Assembly: GCF_003369915.1 (NCBI RefSeq) | Contig: NW_022881603.1 | Coordinates: 32,981,522 to 33,045,521 of the forward strand | Reading direction: 5' to 3' | Length of the DNA stretch: 64,000 nt | From: Drosophila miranda | Taxonomy: Eukaryota; Arthropoda; Insecta; Diptera; Drosophilidae | Part shown: piece by piece, positions 1 to 12,200 of the stretch | Position numbering within the stretch: position 1 is the first letter of the stretch | How the letters are laid out: each line of letters begins with the position of its first letter | The notes under the pieces: model-generated | What the model saw: only the letters and a program-made list of their open reading frames with translations | What the model was told of the DNA's origin: nothing | The model's database searches: none | Made by a program: the position numbers and the translations under genes

Positions 1-368
1 TGTATCTCAAAATTTCGCCCCACCCCCTTCCGCCCACACAAAGGACGAAAATCTGTTGCATCCACAATATTGCACATTCGAGAAAACTAAAAACGCAGAA
101 TCATAGATAATGACCATATCATCAGATTGCTGAATCTGGATCAGATCAGATCATTTTTATAGCCAATAGGAACAAATCAATTTGCACTGGCTACGCAGCG
201 CCCGACGTCACGCTCAGACTGATTTTCTGTCTCTCTCGCACGCACTCTTTGTCGTGTCGTTTAATATTAGCGGAGTCTGCCGGAGGAGAGCCATACTGAC
301 TTAGTATCGGGTATAACCGTAGAGTTGCGGTGTCCGCAGCATCTCACAACGTTCCCCCTCGTTTTTTT
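1..368 (+). mobile_element. DINE-1/Helitron-like element, 3' part (cut by window edge)
   Basis: This stretch is nearly identical to the right two-fifths of the element at 3401-4466 and to the reversed copies at 19416-21017 and 46270-47409. It ends in the same block (GTTCCCCCTCG followed by a T run). Shared internal marks are the CCGCACCCCCTTCCGCCC-type GC block, GAGCCATACTGACTTAGTAT and GGGTATAACYGTAGAGTTGC. It has no coding capacity. The family assignment (non-autonomous Helitron, DINE-1/ISY type) rests on general knowledge of Drosophila interspersed repeats. Confidence 0.75.
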
Positions 369-3300
369 TTGCATTTGATATGATTCGGTTCAAAATGTGT
401 GTGTTGTTTACGCACATATTATGGTTAATGGTTCTTAATCTTGTTCGTTACTCTTTTATTACCCTTTTTGTAAATCTTTTGTTTTATAAATTAATCTTTA
501 GCTAAGCTGAGGAGCGTAGCGTATCGGATCAAATCAATCAAAAGTTGATGGGGCTAGCTAAAGAGGCAGTCAATGGCAATGGCAATGGAAATCCAAATGG
601 AAATTTATGCAAACCATGTGGCAATAATTTGTTAACAATTTTCTGCTGCCCAATTATCGTTTTGAAAGAGACGAATTAAGCGGAAATTTTGATTTGATCC
701 GCTGGAGCGTGTGGGGAGCGAGTGGAGCGCAGGCAATGGTTAAGCTAAGCTAGAATAGGAATTATTATAAAACTATGCATTGTCTCTTTTAGTTTATGTA
801 ATATTTAATTGCTTTTATTATACCTTAGCTGCTGCTACTGCTGCTGTTTTAGAACTAGGACTAGAACGACCAATAAGGTGGAAAATCAAAATAATTGACT
901 TAGTTCTCAGAGCATGTTAAACAATTGTACGCCTTCTGCTGTAGCTTTGGTTTTCCGTTTTCTGTACGTATTAAATATTTATCTTTATTGCTGGTTCTTT
1001 GTGTTCCACTGTTTCCCTTTTATCTGTCCTTTTTCCATCCGCTGAAACGTCAACCTCATCATCCATATACATATACTTTAATCTCAACAATATGTATATA
1101 TAAATAAAATCGTGTATTCTGTAAGGCATGCCTAATCAAACCAGCCGTATTGCTAACTATAGGTATATCTGTATGTAATATATGTAATCAGCCCCTAATC
1201 CGTCTCCAGTTGCTAGTCCCTAGGGACTTCTGTTCTCGCTGCTGCTGCGGTGCCAATGCGATGAACTTTAAATGCATAGGACTCGGTTCTGCTCGGTTGA
1301 ATTGGTTCTTGACTCGACTTGAATGGGAGCAAAGCATTATCTACTGCGATTACGAGTACGATTCGATAATGTCTAAAATCTAAATTTTTAAATCATCATT
1401 ATTCGTTTTCCGTTGCTGCGTGTGTATGGCCTGATCTCTGTTCATTTGAGTTGGTTTCGGTTTTGGTAACGATGTCTATATAATTGAATATGCCTCATTC
1501 ATTTTATTGTCGTTATACTCTATGACTAAATTAAACCTCCCATATTGCATCATTGCGTCGGCTCGGCTCGGCTCGTCTCGCGTCGCTCTCTAATCGTAAA
1601 CATCGTTTGGAGCGATTATTATTGAAAGATAACTAAAATTAAAGCTTCTTTGTTTGGGTTTTCATTTTCTTTGATGATTGGATGAGAGGTTCTATTGCTA
1701 TTTCGTTACCGTTAATCATCATCGTTTACCGTTTATGTACAATCGAATACGAGTACTAAATATTGTAAATCCTATGTCATACAATATATAATCCTTGCAA
1801 CTGTTAGGCAATGTACCATTATTAAATATCACTTAATTGACGAGTGTTTGGTTTCTGTCTGTTGTTGGTTTTGTTTTGCTTTTGCTTTTGCTTTTGTGTC
1901 GGTTTTTTCTTTTATCTCTGTTAACATTTCTAATTAAAAATTACGATTTTAGTTTGGTTTTTTTTTAGTTTTTTTTTTATTATTTTGCTTGTTCTTGTTG
2001 TTTTTTGTGTGTAAAAATTGCAGTTAAAATCACAATTAATTTGTTGTGTGTACGATATTTTGTTTGTTCTTGGAGAAAATGATTTAGTTGGTACCATAGA
2101 ATTTCAATTTACTATCAATCGCTGTCTGATTGTCTGTTGTTGTTAGGTTTCGAAAATAGAGTAAGAGTAAGAGTAAAAAAAAGTCGAGTGGAGTGTGCAC
2201 TGCTTTGAAGGCTGCTGGTGTATTTCGGTTTCGGTTTTCCCCGTATAGTACTATGTATAATAATCATACCGCAAAACTCGTGTTCGATGTGTAAACTTAA
2301 TGCGATCACAATGACGACTTAAGAGCGAGAGAACAACACTTAAAATATAACAAAAACATGACAAGTTTCTTGGAAACTTGGCCCAGGGCCAAGCCCTTAT
2401 CAAAGTTGTACAAAGATGTCACGTACATAGTTGTAAAGTGTAAATCATTATGTTAAAATAGAGTTCTTGTGGAAGCTTACTGGTTTGTTATTTTGTTTCA
2501 TAGGAGACCACAATTGTTGCAAGTTGGTTTTGATTTAAGCTACTCTAAATCATATAATAAATTAACTAATCATTAGTTCACAACAATAAAAGTTATTCGT
2601 TAGGTAGGACTGCGGTTCATCTGGCTGATTGCTGATTGATTTCGATTTGGTTTGGTTTGGTTTGGATTAGTTCGATTACGATTCCACTTCGATTCTAGTG
2701 CTATCTTCTGGATAGTATATTATTTCCCGATTGAATTGGGTTTAATATTAGATTCACTTGACATTGTTCTTCGACTTAAGTTATTACTGAAGGATGCTGA
2801 AGAAGAGAGATGGATAGAGAGACATATGTACGGGTAAGTTGAGGGTGTGGATATCCAAATACTCATATGTACAATACATGATAATCAAAACTACTAATAT
2901 TTCGCTTTTGTACTTCGAAAAACCTTTATAAATATTTTATTAAATTTGCACTAACTAATGTTATACATATGTACGTATGCTAAGACCTGGTACCGTACGG
3001 CATACGCTATTTAAAGTATATCTATAAGTTTAGTATTAGCTCATTAGTTTAAAATACTTCCTTTGGCAAATGTACAAAATATATTTATATGTATCGATAA
3101 TTGAGAAAAAAATCAAATCTGCTCTCATGAGCCTAGATCTGACCGCGATAGTTACACATATGCATGGATAAATGTGTGTATTGAATACTCGAGCATGCAT
3201 GCAACGCCAATCTCTTTGTATCGTATTGTATAGTTCAAAAACAACCTTCGAAAATATCAAAGAAATACCTCGATATGACTACAACTTAGAACCGAACGGC

Positions 3301-3400
3301 CGGTAAGCTATTGACAAATGTTTCTCCGATACCGATTCGTGTTCTGATTGTGATAGTTATTCTAGGATTCTGATTCTTATTCCGAATCTTTTTTGTTTTT
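369..3400. other. AT-rich non-coding DNA, 3' flank of NaCP60E
   Basis: No convincing coding exon on either strand. It contains short poly-T/poly-A runs, GTTTTGCTTTTG-type simple repeats and a tandem GGTTT stretch near 2648. It lies between two DINE-like elements downstream of the NaCP60E stop, so part may be 3' UTR or downstream sequence, but I see no decisive polyadenylation signal to assign. Confidence 0.5.
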
Positions 3401-4466
3401 ATACCCGATACTCAAAATGAGTATTGGGGTATATTAGATTTGTGGTAAAAGTGGATGTGTGTAACGTCCAGAAGGAATCGTTTCCGACCCCATAAAGTAT
3501 ATATATTCTTGATCAGCATCAATAGCCGAGTCGATTGGGCCCTGTCTGTCTGTCTGTCTGTCCGTCTGTCCGTCTGTCCGTCCGTCCGTCTGTCCGTCCC
3601 CTTCAGCGCCTAGTGCTCAAAGACTATAAGAGCTAGAGCAACGATGTTTTGGATCCAGACTTCTGTGATATGTCACTGCTACAAAAATTTCCGCCCCCCG
3701 CCCACTTCCGCCCCCACAAAGGACCAAAGTCTGTGGCATCCACAATTTTAAAGATATGAGACAACCAAAAACGTAGAATTGTAGAGAATGACCATATCTT
3801 TAAGACTGCGGAATCTGAATTGGATCGTATTATTATTATAGCCAGCATCAAGAAAACAATTTCATTTTTTCTCGCCCTGTCTCTCTCTAACACACACGTA
3901 GCATAGCCGGCTTTGCTTAGAGTAAAACATTAGCGCCTAGATCTCAGAGACTATAAAAGCTAGAGCAACCAAATTTGGTATCCACACTCCTAATATATCG
4001 GGATGAAAATCTGGGGATATTCACAAATCTCAGAGACTATTAAGGCTAGAGTAACCAAATTTGGTATCCGCACTCCTGTTAGATCTCACTTTAAAACGTA
4101 TATCTCAAAATTTCGCCGCACCCCCTTCCGCCCCCACAAAGGACGAAAATCTGTTGCATCCACAATATTGAGGATACAAGAAAACTAAAAACGCAGAATC
4201 ATAGATAATGATCATATCTATCAGATTGCTGAATCTGGATCAGATCAGATCATTTTTATAGCCAAAAGGAACAAATCAATTTGCACTGGCTACGCAGCGC
4301 CCGACGTCACGCTCAGACTGATTTTCTGTCTCTCTCGCACGCACTCTTTGTCGTGTCGTTCAATATTAGCGGCGTCTGCCGGAGGAGAGCCATACTGACT
4401 AAGTATCGGGTATAACTGTAGAGTTGCGGTGTCCGCAGCAACTCACAACGTTCCCCCTCGTTTTTT
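3401..4466 (+). mobile_element. DINE-1/Helitron-like element, complete copy
   Basis: A complete copy of the 1.07-kb family. It begins ATACCCGATACTCAAAATGA, carries the TGTCTGTCCGTC microsatellite core at 3541-3600 and ends at GTTCCCCCTCG plus a T run near 4466. No ORF of substance lies inside. The reversed copies at 19416-21017 and 46270-47409 share both ends, which defines the limits. It lies just downstream of the NaCP60E stop codon, so it may fall in or near the 3' UTR. Confidence 0.85.
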
Positions 4467-4868
4467 TTGTTTTGATTTGATTCGCGATACGTGTACACAA
4501 TGTACGGTTTGTTTAATGCACGTTTTTGTTAACACAGAGTTTAATATTGATTTCTTCTCCACCCCCACCATCTTCTGGCCAGCGTAGATTGATATTGTAT
4601 ATAAATTTGGATAGTTCCGTATATGTATATGTGTATATATCGTATAAAGCGCCTATGCCTAAGCCTAAGCCTAAGAAACTACGAGTTCTGAGACAAATGC
4701 ACACAGGAATCGGCATTGGATTTGCGCTCAGGTCGGAGGTTGTCAACTTGGACGCCGGCCAGCGACAGCCGAGGATGTTGATGTTGACGAGCAGCAGGCA
4801 CTGATCCTGCTGCTGGTGCTACTACTGCTGCTGCTGCTGGAATCCTGCTGCCGACTGTTGACCGAAGG

Positions 4869-6224
4869 TCATCTCTGTTGGTCCTCGGCTGGAAGTGCTT
4901 CAGCTTCAACTCCTCTTTCAGCTGCTGTCTGCTCCTCATCCTCGTCGAGTGTATCCATCTCGACAATTTCGTTGCCAGTGGCTTTGTCGGGATTGTAGTC
5001 GTAGAACACCTGCGATGTGTCCCCCTGCACGATCACATCGATGGGAGATGGATCCACCTCGACACCGATCGTTACGGCTGTGGATGTAGCAGCCAATTCC
5101 GTACTGAAGTCGCCGCGTGGCGGCTCCTTGGGACTGTCCACCATTATCTGCACGGTAGGCATTAGGGACGTGTTCATGGGGCTCTCCGACGAACCCGTGC
5201 TGATGCGAATCTGCGGCGGCTTGGGCTTATCGTGCCCATTGCCATTGCCCGTTGAGGAGAAGCTACCCTCGTCTTCATCCTTGTACTCTTCGCTCTCGCG
5301 GTGCACCAGCACATGGACTATCACCTCGGGGGCAGGTCCCTCCGATGAAAGTTTGTCAAAACAAAGATGACTTTAGTGGGGTTTGCTCTCGTGGAGGGAG
5401 TCTCAAGTACAAATTACACATACAGACAAAAGCGTTCTTGTTAACTCTTAAAGCGCTTTGTGCTGACAGACCTCTTTCAAGGGGGGTTTCTTTCGTATGA
5501 AACTAGAGGCGCGCTTACGTGAGTTAACCGGCCCCCCACCACCTGTTGTCTGTCGCTGTCGGAGGCGGATGCTGCTTTCGCAGTGGCGGTGGCGGAGGCC
5601 GCACCAGAGGCGCTGACGGAGACAGAGGCTGAGGTGGTAGTGTTGGTCGTGGGATTGATAGCAGCTGTTGTGGGTGAAATGCACGCATTAGTGGTTGACA
5701 CAACGCACAGAATAATACAAAATAGGTTGTGTGGATAGGTCAAATACAGATACAATTACAGTTACGGATAAGGATAAAGAGTAACATATGTCGGAGAGAG
5801 AGAGAGAGAGAGTATATATAGAGAATGAAGAAAAACTCATTATTATCGGTAGAGAGCGAGAGTTCACAGATTGGTTTCAATGAAATGCATCACAATGAGA
5901 AGTAGAAGCCATATGGATATGATCTTGATTGATGCTTAGATTCAGATTAAGATTGAGGTGCAGTGGTTGGTTCGTTGGTTCAAGGTGCTGTCGTTTCAGT
6001 GTTTTCGGTGGCTATGTACAGGGAGTATTTACAAATAGCAAACGTGGTGAATGATTTAACTGACTGAGTGGATAGGTGGGTGATAAGGCACTTGTCAATA
6101 ATTACTTTTTCTATGTACTGAAGGTGAGGTTAAGCTGTCATCGACAGCATCCTGATGACGCAAAAAGAAATTATAAAAGCTTCGGCGACGACTTGCTCTA
6201 GGCGCTTCCACAAATATGCTACCG
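4869..6224 (-). CDS. NaCP60E: NaCP60E exons 25-27: distal C-terminus, frameshifted
   Basis: Exon 25 (6106-6224) reads [19 protein letters not shown]. Exon 26 (5424-5664) begins [14 protein letters not shown] but loses frame twice: at the C run 5532-5537 and at the G run 5481-5486, each consistent with one missing base. The sense frame beyond each break is recognisable ([16 protein letters not shown], then [18 protein letters not shown]). Exon 27 should begin near 5344, but the acceptor position reads TTTCAT instead of TTTCAG. It ends at TGA 4869-4871 after LPAEDQQR. The same frame stays open for about 40 Ser-rich codons beyond that TGA, so the stop may itself be new. Confidence 0.78.
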
Positions 6225-9200
6225 CTAATAATAGTAATAGTTAAGTAGTTGAAATAGCAGTAATAGTAACAATCATAAACATGAGTAATTGGTCATTTGA
6301 TCTGGATTCGATTTGGATGTGGATGTTGAGATTTGAGAAAATGTGTGTAGAATGCTCGGTTGTGGGTAGATTAGATTATTTGATTACTTATAGTAGCTAT
6401 AGATCAAGAGCCTTTGTTTCGTAGAAACTTTTCTGCAATTTTTCGACGATATTACATAGGAGAAAATAGTTAATAAGCTGTACATCGTTATGCATGAGCT
6501 TGGATGGGATTCTACGGGTTTTCAGAGCTCCATAATTCCAATTTACCTGGTGAGTTTGGATGGTTGTACGTATCAATGCTGCTACAATGAAATCTACAGA
6601 AAATCTTTTGCAAAAATAAACGAAAAACGATCTATTTAAGGACAGGCATTCTCGATGCCATAGAGAGTCGGAGTCGGGTGTAGTCGGAGGTGGGAGTGGA
6701 TCTACAAGTTCAACGAATTCCGGTAAGGCCACTACTTGAATAATTGAATAATACATAGACTCAAATTTTATTAGAGCTGCAATAAGTTGTTGTTCAGATA
6801 GTTTTTTGAAAAAAAGTTGTTTAGTTGTTGTAGAGAGAGGGCGTTTTAGACGGCAAATGAGTATTTGACAGAGCTTTGCGTTCGTTTTAATGATCTGAAT
6901 TGAGCTTGAGTTGAGTTAAGTTGAGTTTTTGGGAGCGAGTTTGGATGGTAACTAGAAACTAGATAAGATACATTTTTGAGCAGTCGACTGGTACGAGTAC
7001 TGAATGGTGGAATCAATACATATACATTTACTTAATATAGCAGAGTATACAACAAATATGAGTGAGTTATAGACGAGAACTAAAAACGAAGTTTGTAAGT
7101 TTGCTTATTGCATTTGGTTGATTTGATCTGTTTTCTGATTGTTGTTTTTGCTGTTTTTAAGACTGTAGGTTTATGGGTTTGGCTAGCTAAGCTAAGCAGC
7201 TGTTATAGGATTGAATAGGAGTGATTGAGCCTTTACCTAGGTAAAGCCAGCCACTAGGCTGGGAGTCACTTCTGAGAACCGCTGTGACCATATCTGCGAG
7301 CAGGGACTCATAGTTTAGGGAGATACAAGAGGATATGTTAGAAATAGGGCTTAAGTTCATATAGGTACACTGTGGACACACAAAACATTAAATTTATCGA
7401 GCATGGATCGACGGGTATGTTGTCTGGTTATTTGGTTTTTTGGTTTTTGGTTATCTGGTTGCATGGTTTGAAGGCGGCATGAGCATGGAAAGCCTTTCGA
7501 TTTCGTATTCGTCTAAAAATTGCATTTCAAATTCATCGCAGCCATGGATACACATACACATATATATGGAGTGTCTTTGTATGGGTGAGTGTGTACGTGT
7601 GTCTGTGTGTGGATGGAGTGTGTGTGTGTGTGTGTTTTGCTGGGTGTAAGAGGGTGGACCTGGAGATAACTACCGTTTGCCCATATCGTCACTTTGCTGC
7701 TTGATATCCTTGACGACATCGTCGGCCCCCGAGACTAGCATCAGCGGCAGATTCAGCCAGGGCCCGGCCAGCTCACTCAGATCGGAGCCATCAGAGGCAC
7801 GCGAGGACTTCCGCGATGAGGCACGACTGGAGCAGGCGGTTCCCCGACGACTGACCTGCAAGAACTCGAAAAGTTATCCATAAGTATAGTAAGAAATCGG
7901 ATGGCGACTCACCTGCAGATGGAAAAAGTTTAGAGCCGAGAGCTTCGATTGCCATCCGCCGGGGCTGGAGGTTTGGGTGGCACTGTCGGCGGAATTGGAG
8001 CGCTTTTTTTCATTTTTGCGCCTGTGAAGTTGAAGAGACACCACAGCGAGTTATACATATACGTATTATTGGAAAAGTAAAAAGTGTTCAAAGTTAAGTT
8101 GTGAACTGGTGGTGTAGTATGTAGTACCGCAAATAGTCCTTCCAGCCGGTCTGTATGGTCTTGGCCGCCTTTTCCTGGCGCTTCCAGATCCGCATCGACG
8201 AAACAATTTCCAATTCTTTGCGCGTTGGAAACTGTTTCTTGAACTTGACATCCATTTGTTCCTGCAACTGTTTGAAGTTATCGGTCTCCTCGACATGACC
8301 TAGCACGTGCTTCACGAGCGCGTGCAAAATATCGAGACAGTGTATTTTATTACCCTTAGAGATGGGCAGATTAAATGACACTAGAGCGACATTATTAGGC
8401 TTCGAGATGCCCAATGGTGGATCGAGAGAGGCAATAAAATCGGACAGTTGCGAGAAGTGTATAAACTGGGTGGCATGTGGATCATATCTGAAATTAAATC
8501 AATTGCAAATCCATTAACCAACATCGCTCTCTCTCTCTCTCCAATCTAGCTTGTGGCTGCTCTGGAGGTGTTCGTCTGCTATTCTTATGGGGACCTACTT
8601 ATGGGGACACCTACTTGGACCAACGTATGTAAAACATCTCCAAGTCGTCTTCGACAATCCCAATCTCCTCTTCTTGGTGCGCCTGGTTGAAGTTCTCCAG
8701 AATTATGGCAATGTACATGTTGATCACAATCATGTAGCTGATAATGATAAAGCTCGTAAAGTAAGTAATGGCCAGCAAAGGGTGGCCGCAGTCGCCATTA
8801 GTCTGCCGGTTGAAAAAGGGATCGCAGTCGGGTGGTTGGATCATCAGCGACTCGAGAACGTCGTTCCATCCGGCTGAAGTCATCAGCCGAAAGAGCAGCT
8901 GCATGCTCCGCCCGAAGGTCTGGAAGTTCACCATGTCGTCCAAGGCGCCCTGCAGCTTCACGTGCCCAAAGAGCGACATGCCCAGTATGGCATAGATGAA
9001 GGTAATCAGTCCCAGCAAGGCACCAATGTTGAAGAGAGCTGGCAGCGACACTACCAGCGCAAAAAGCAGCTTCCTTATGCCCTTGGCCGCCTTTATCAGT
9101 CGGAGGATGCGCCCTATACGAAATACTCGGACGACGCGCAGTAGTGTCGGACTGATCGGCAGGTCGATCATGATGTCCTCCATTAGAATGCCGAAGATAG

Positions 9201-12200
9201 AGGCCAGCACCAGAAGGAAGTCGAATACGTTCCATGGGACCGTGAAGTAATGATAGCGTAGTCCCACAATCTTGACAATGGCCTCTGCAGGAAGAAAAAT
9301 ATTGGCAAAAGGATCAGCAGTAGATCCAAGTTATTCCTTGGCTTGTTTCCTGTTCGCTCCCTTACCCAGACCAAAGACCGTGGTGAAAAAGGCGTTGCTC
9401 ACTTCCAGTATAAAGAAGACCGCATGCGGTTGATCGTAGTGCTCGATGCCCATGGTAAGCATGTTGAGAAAAATCAGTACAAAGATCGCAATCTCGAACC
9501 TGCACGTCGTCAGAGAGATACCACAAATATCTATTAATGTTTTTCTTCAAAGTAGAAACTTCGGGCGAGCCGAAGTCGTGGTGCTCCTCAGAGATACAGA
9601 CAATAAAGGGGATATTTACAGGCAGTGAAAGGAGCACCATAGGTTGCTAATAGATAGATTTATAGAGAGATAGTGAGAGAGTAAACTATATCTAAGGCTA
9701 AATCGTACATGCTGATTCCATTAAAACACACCAAGAGGTAAAACCCCACCCTTACGGATGACTCGAACAGCCCCAGGACAGCTACTCATGCCCAGAGTAC
9801 TACAAGTATTACTTATTATATGCTTCGGGATATGGGATACAGATACAGAGAGTTAGGAGGCATTTTTGATGGTGTTTGGCCGGGTCTCCATCACTGAAGA
9901 GGCGGCAAACACCCTGGTGATGATCAAAAATGCTGGGAATTTCAAGTGTTCAAATGATTTTTATCACCAAATCAGAAACAACCGAGAGTTGTGTGAACGC
10001 CTATCCGTATAGATAACTAATATTTACAGTTAGAGTTAGATTTAAAGTTAGATTTAGAGTAGGCCAGAGACAAGAGACAAGAGAGAGGTAGAGAAAGAGT
10101 AATAGTAACTAATAGTAGGCATAAACTATAAGATACTCGTAGGAATACGTAATTTGCTTGTCTTAGATTGAGCTGGTTTTTATCATATTGGTTTTGATCA
10201 TATGGTTTGTTTACCTTCTCGAATTGGATAAATCATAAAACATAGCTAAAAAATGATTTATAGGTCGCTTAATAACTTTCTGTGGTTTCTTTCGTCCCAA
10301 TTTTTTCATAGCCGTGTAATAGTGTTTTTGAGATTCGGTGAGAAACATTTCCAACACTCCTCCTTCATACTATATAAAAGTGATGAGAATAGAATGAACA
10401 TTTAATCATATATATACAGTCCACAGTTAGGTAACGTAACGCTCTAGGCTATATACAACTCGACACAACAGATCCGAAACATTATCAGCAATACATTAAC
10501 GATCGGGGTACTCAAATTGATGGAGTGGACAATCAAACAGATCGGTGACGACGGATGGATATATGTACTATATGTATGTACAGATTATACATTTATATAT
10601 ATGTAGATATAAATTGATATATATATATAGATGCGGACCAGATGCAGGGGCCCAGATGTACCATAGGCCAATGGACTTACCTTCTTCTTGAGCATATTGA
10701 AGTTATCAATGATAACTCCAATGAACAGATTGAGTGTGAAGAACGATCCGCACACAATAAATATAACAAAATAAATATAAGCATAGAGATTGGCCTCCCG
10801 CTGCGGCTGCAGGTCCACGCCCCGGGCGTCCACGGCATCCGCCATCACCTCCATCCAGCCCTCGAAGGTTGCGACCTGTAGCAGGGCCAGGTAGCCCATG
10901 CCCACATGATCGAAGGTGATCTTCGAGTTGATCCACGTGTAGTTCTGCTCAATGCAGTCCCACTTGTCGTTCACCTCCTGCACGCAATAAATGGATAAGG
11001 AAATATGAGTAGGGTGGAATTGTACAGTCACACAGGACAGGTAGATCGTTCTCCTGCTCCATATTGGGAGTGTAGTGTGTAGTGTACTCACAGTAATTGG
11101 CAGCAATTCTCCCATTTCATTGACGCACTTGAAAAACTTCCCACCAAAGAACTGAACACCCATTATTGAGAAGATCAACCAAAAAACCAAACAAACCAAA
11201 AGTACATTGAAAATTGATGGTATTGCATACATGAGAGCGTTTACTACAATCCGCATTCCTTGCCACCTGGAATAGAAATGGAATGGATGAAATGCTAGTC
11301 ATTACTGGGATGTATACTGGAGATCGTCGCTTCGTTGCACATCTATTTGTTTTTGCAATGGGTGCTAATTGATTACGGTTCTGGTGCAAACAAGTGGAGT
11401 TCTTTTTGGAATGATTCTCATCTAACCATTACAAGTACTATTACTATGCATATGTATATTGTCTACTTATTATAAATTTTAGGTTATTTACAAAGATTAT
11501 ACATATATGTATGTAGTTTTTGTGAAGGTAGAGGATAGACAAATCAAGGCTTCGGGCTACAGACTAGACAGAGGCGAGGAGGATGCAATGCAAAGTGTTC
11601 TACGTATTTCTATTCGAAATCCATAAAGAAGACGAGATTGTATTAAACAATGCACAGCTCTGACGAAAGCCGTATCGAGGACTGACCGACATCTCCCAGA
11701 AATAGTAAGAGATACAAGAAAGTACGAAGAGTAGTAGTAGTAGTTGCAAAAAGGCAAGAAGTGGCCTATGTGGACAGCTCTTACTTCATTGGATGCACAG
11801 GTGTTTGAGAAGGTTGTGGTGCAGCCTATAGACTAGACCAGCGACTGGTCGACTTACCGAGAGATCGCTCTCAGGGGTCTCAGGGCACGCAGTGTGCGTA
11901 ATGACCGCAGAACCTTGAGGTTCTCATTCTCTTCAATTAGCAGCGAGAAAACCGATACCTATGGAAGAAAAAGACCAATCAGAGAATGTGCATCTACATT
12001 TATGTAGATGCACTCACAAACACTATGATAAAATCGAGTATGGTCCAGAAGCTCGTGAAGTACTTGGAGAATCCCAGCGCCAGCCACTTGAGTATCATTT
12101 CCACCACGAAGATCAGGCAGAAGGAGAAGTTGGTCCAGTAGAGTACGCGCTTCAGCGTCTTGTTGCTGTCCAGGTAGATGTCCTCGAAGCAAAGCGTGAT

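Noticed and set aside
4526..5370. Plus-strand open frames over the NaCP60E C-terminal exons
   Set aside because: They mirror the coding strand, lack family resemblance and contradict the clear minus-strand exon.
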